64,000 nt of DNA from Sternotherus odoratus (taxonomy: Eukaryota; Chordata; Testudines; Kinosternidae). Location of the stretch: the NCBI GenBank assembly GCA_032164245.1, contig JAVMKO010000001.1, positions 168,197,434-168,261,433 of the forward strand, read 5' to 3'. Below the pieces are notes generated by a model. That model made no database searches. It saw only the letters and a program-made list of their open reading frames with translations, and was not told the DNA's origin. The number at the start of each line of letters is the position of its first letter. Within the stretch, counting starts at the first letter, position 1. Shown here piece after piece: positions 60,623 through 64,000 of this stretch. Position numbers and translations under genes: made by a program.

Positions 60623-62339
60623 CTTGTGTTCTTTATCTCAGTCTGTGCAGGCATTTGGGGATCACCTGTGCAGTTGATGGAAGAGTTAATGAAGGAATGC
60701 GAAAGAACTCTGGACACATTGCTATTTTTAGGTAAAATACTCTTCCAAGTTATGTAATGTCATTTTTATTCTGAGATGCCAATCAGCTAGAATTTGGTTT
60801 CGCACAGGATCTTTCACATCAAAGTGTTTTACAAGAAGTTGAGTTAGATACTGATATATCAGTGGCTGTGTGAGAAAATAAATCCGTGGGGTCTGATCTG
60901 GCACTCCCTGCTCAGCAAAATTCCTGTGGAAATTAACAGGAGTGTTGCCTGAGTAAAGATATCAGAATCCAGCCATTCATTGTTTAAAAATATCTCTTGC
61001 ACAAGGTGTAGGTATATTTGCCCTTGTTACATCACACATCATATGAATGACAACATCCCTGACATACAAGATGACTGGGAATATGGGTTATGAGAAAAGT
61101 GTGGGGTAAAAAATATATATATTTGGCTACTTTTATGCTTAATTGAATGCAGGCCTTAAAGCCTGAACTAAAGTACTTTTTTGTTTTTTATACTTTTTTT
61201 TATGTACACTTTTTTTTTCTTTGTATAGCAAATTGTTTAAGATAAAGGCCAGATGCACAAACCTATTGATTAAGGAAACGTTAAACAGTTTTTAGAAGCG
61301 ATAAGCAAGAGACACACTTTTGTTTTACAAGATAAAATGTTACTTTGCAGAGTCTTACTATTTTTTTAGAAATAAACATGGAATGTGAAAACAAGGTTGT
61401 AAAGTTAAGGGCTTTTCGGGCATGTAAAAAGTGCCCGAAGGATGCCCAATGGGCATGTGAACAGCTTGAATTGTAAAATGATTAGTTATAGATAGAGATT
61501 GCTAGCCCCTGATAGGTTAAGACCCCTTGCTGTATTACAATTTTATGTACTATGCTTTTTGATAAATTGCCACCGTAATGCACCCCCACTTTGTAGCTTT
61601 TGGTGAACTATTCATGCTTGCATGCTTTAGAATAAAGTGTGTTTTCAGATACAGTGACCACCAGCTTCATTCTTTGGCAGGAACGTCACCCCCGGCCAAA
61701 AGCATACTTCCCACCTGTCCCATTTTACAAGGGAGGTCCTTCATTTTAAAGCTTGATTCTGCTGTTTTGTCTTATCTGTGTTAATTATAGGGTGACTCTG
61801 GGTAGCAAATGCTCCACATTTAGGCTCCAAAAAGTTGTGAGTTAGGGGAAGAAACAGGCATTGCACATATGCTGAACTACTAGCTGTTACGCTCCTTCAG
61901 TAATATCTCTACTCTGTCCCCCCATCTGTTTTACTTTGCAGCTGGCTTACTTAAGGAGGCCATCTGATCACACAACTCCTGAACATATGCTGTACAGCAG
62001 AAACTGGCACACAACACAATGTTTTTCAAATTTTGAAAGGAAGGAGGGAAGGCTATCTCAAAAGCAAACATTTTAAGAGGAAGTGAAGCATCTAGTCTAC
62101 ACAAATATTAAGTTCTGTCAACAATGGTTCACAAAACCAAGCTAGCTAAAACCTTTTACCAGAACAGTGCTTGACATCTGATTCTGAACAGTAGGGAAGA
62201 ATCCATTTTGAAATCATTTCCCCAACATGGTTCAGGTTTGTAATTAACACTTTTTGATACGCAAACAGTTTAGTTGGTACTCCACACCACAGTAGGCACA
62301 CATTTTCTTTTTGTGCTGCAAACAGACCCAGTAATGACT
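60623..62339. other. Intergenic, nothing recognised beyond CR1-like words
   Basis: The text around 60880-60985 (GGGGTCTGATCTGGCACTCC, AGTAAAGATATCAGAATCCAGCC) is CR1-like. No exon was seen. Confidence 0.35.
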
Positions 62340-62490
62340 ATAAACTCAAATGTTCTAGTCCCAGTTCTGTCACTGCCTAGGCTAAAACTTCACCTCTCCT
62401 TCTCAGTTTCCCCATTGTTAAAAGGGATATAATGCATACCTATTGCCCAAGAGCATTGTGAAGATTACTTTTATGTCCGTACAACATTAT
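62340..62490 (+). repeat. MIR-type SINE relic
   Basis: The words AGTCCCAGTTCTGTCACTGCC, CTCAGTTTCCCCATTGTTAAAAGGG and GAGCATTGTGAAGATTA follow the MIR core and tail order. Confidence 0.65.
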
Positions 62491-63839
62491 AGACGGGGTA
62501 AGTGGTATGACAGACTCCCTGTTAGAAGGTTTCAAAAAGTTTATGAACTTGCTTATCAAATGCTTTCTAGACATTTTGGGCCTGATTGTCATTGACAGTG
62601 GACACTTTAAACCATTCTGGCAGTAATTTAAGCCTACTCTAAGGCCTCCTTACATTTTCAGAGAAGTGTAAATGGTTCTTAGGACAAATGAGAACAAGGG
62701 CCACAAAGTATGTGGTTATGACCTGGACCAGGCTTTGGGCCAGATCCTCTGCTCTGCAAAAGCCAAAGAAATCTTAGAAACATACTCAAGGCATAACAAA
62801 TAAGTGACAGAGCTGGGACTGAAACTCAGGAGTTTTTAGCTCTCCATTCTTCTCTCAGATCACATATCTCTAGGGTCTTGACTACAGTACAGGAAATTTG
62901 GAGTGCTAACTACAATTTATGGCCATAACCCATATTTGCATATAACACATCTCACGTTCACACGCAACATGATGCTCAGGCTCTCACACTACTGCCTGAC
63001 ACTACTACTAACCTTGCCTTGAGCCCACAACCCTCCGGTGTATCCATCTATACTGCACCTTGACTAAGTGCATTTTCTTCTCCGTCTTGAGGGAAAAAAA
63101 CAAGGGAAAAAGAACCCTGCAGTGACTTCGGCAGCACGTGCCTTTGATATCCATGGTACTTAGAACCCCTGGCATTGGTGACACAACCTTTCCAGCTATG
63201 TTTGTGGCACAAGCCAGTCTGCTCAGCATCAGCACCCACAAAGGAATTGCTCACTGATTCCAACCCTGCCTCAGACTGTGTGGTCTCCTGCCCTCCTCCC
63301 ACTGTCCATCAAACTTACTTCCTTACTTTACAGGGGTGACACCAGGATTAATCATGTTTCAGTTCTTGGCTCCTCTGCATCATGTGCTGATGTCTTAAGA
63401 AGTTGTAGTGCTTTAGAATTTATCATCAGTAAGCACTGATAATACCCTATGGCACCAAGGGGTCTGGAACAATTTGTAGTGGGTGCGGTGGGATGGGGTG
63501 GGGTGCGGGGAGCCATTGAACCAAACTGTAAACCCTGTTTATGATGGAAACCATTTCAAGCCAGGGGCTACTGCAGCACTCCAAGGCCCCTAGTTCCAAC
63601 ATCTCTGCATGGCACAACAATATGGAATTCTAGCTTTCCAGTGCTGTTACAATGCAAAGCTCTGCACCTGCTAAGTTTTCTTGTCATGAATACACCTTGC
63701 CCGCAGCAGCAATGAGAAGCCAGGAACTTTCTTGTCTTTGCTGCCCGGACATTGGCCACCCAGTCCATGGGCAAGGAGCAGAGGGAAGTGGGAAACTTCC
63801 TCTGTGCATCCCGCTAGTGTTGCACCTAGAGGATGCAAT
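62491..63839. other. Intergenic, nothing recognised
   Basis: No gene or bounded repeat was supported. A short G-rich stretch lies at 63480-63512. Confidence 0.35.
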
Positions 63840-64000
63840 GGTGCTGGGGGGGGGTGGCACCCCTCGCACGGCACTGTCCCCCATGCCCCGCACGCAGGCA
63901 GGGCGGGAGTCAGAGCAGGCAAGGACCAGGCTGGGAGGGGGAGGGGCTGCAAAGCGCGCAGTTACGCGCGAGGGGCGGAGCAGCGCCCAGCCCGGGCGGA
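63840..64000. promoter_or_regulatory. Edge of a CpG-rich block, possible promoter of the next gene
   Basis: GC content and CpG count rise sharply in the last 150 bp (CACCCCTCGCACGGCAC, then GCGCGCAGTTACGCGCGAGG and GGGGCGGAGC near the end, including a GGGCGG Sp1-type box). Unlike the GC-rich MITEs here, it has no terminal repeats. It may be the margin of a CpG-island promoter that continues beyond the window; direction unknown. Confidence 0.45.

Noticed and set aside
63568..63952. Minus-strand frames near the CpG-rich right end as a first exon
   Set aside because: No start context, signal peptide or donor site could be supported; GC-rich DNA alone explains the open frames.
1..64000. CRISPR arrays, operons or prokaryotic systems
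   Set aside because: The DNA is clearly vertebrate. The regular repeats found are coding mucin units or transposon-internal arrays, not direct repeats with unique spacers.

Overview
The window is vertebrate, most probably reptilian (turtle, or less likely crocodilian). The signs are AT-rich introns, CR1-type LINE tails, MIR-type SINE relics, many short hAT and Tigger-like non-autonomous elements with intact target-site duplications, and Ty3/gypsy-type LTR elements. The species call is inference from the repeat landscape.

One cellular gene was found. It runs on the + strand from 9804 to 45793 and has 16 coding exons that join in perfect phase into about 2484 codons. I derived the exons by reading splice sites. 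The product is a single-pass membrane mucin: signal peptide, then two copies of a five-exon module (giant Ser/Thr mucin exon, FN3-like exon, SEA domain split over two exons, EGF exon), then a calcium-binding-type EGF, a short Cys-rich linker, a third SEA, a transmembrane helix and a 24-residue tail. Paired exons in the two modules have identical lengths (255, 113, 220 and 138 nt), so the module was duplicated as a block. Both mucin exons carry very recent in-frame tandem repeats: a 765-bp unit in exon 2, and a 270-bp unit in exon 7 that alternates as a 540-bp higher-order repeat. I cannot assign an orthologue. The parts overlap with MUC3/12/13/17 and with UMODL1, but the order fits none that I know.

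Intron 10 holds a 5.3-kb Ty3/gypsy LTR retrotransposon (31260-36574). Its two 397-bp LTRs appear identical. It has a tRNA-Leu primer site, a SCAN-like capsid, and integrase placed upstream of reverse transcriptase, the hallmark of Gmr1-like elements. Its gag-pol frame is broken by one in-frame TGA.

Region by region: 1-9700 is intergenic with repeats (Tigger-like element, LTR relics, MIRs, MITEs). 9804-45793 is the mucin gene, whose introns carry a solo LTR, the Gmr1-like element and two hAT elements. 45794-64000 is intergenic with nested MITEs, a 781-bp solo LTR, a second Tigger-like copy, a CR1 inverted repeat, a 2.1-kb hAT element with a decayed transposase interrupted by a second hAT, and the edge of a CpG-rich block at the right end that may mark the next promoter.
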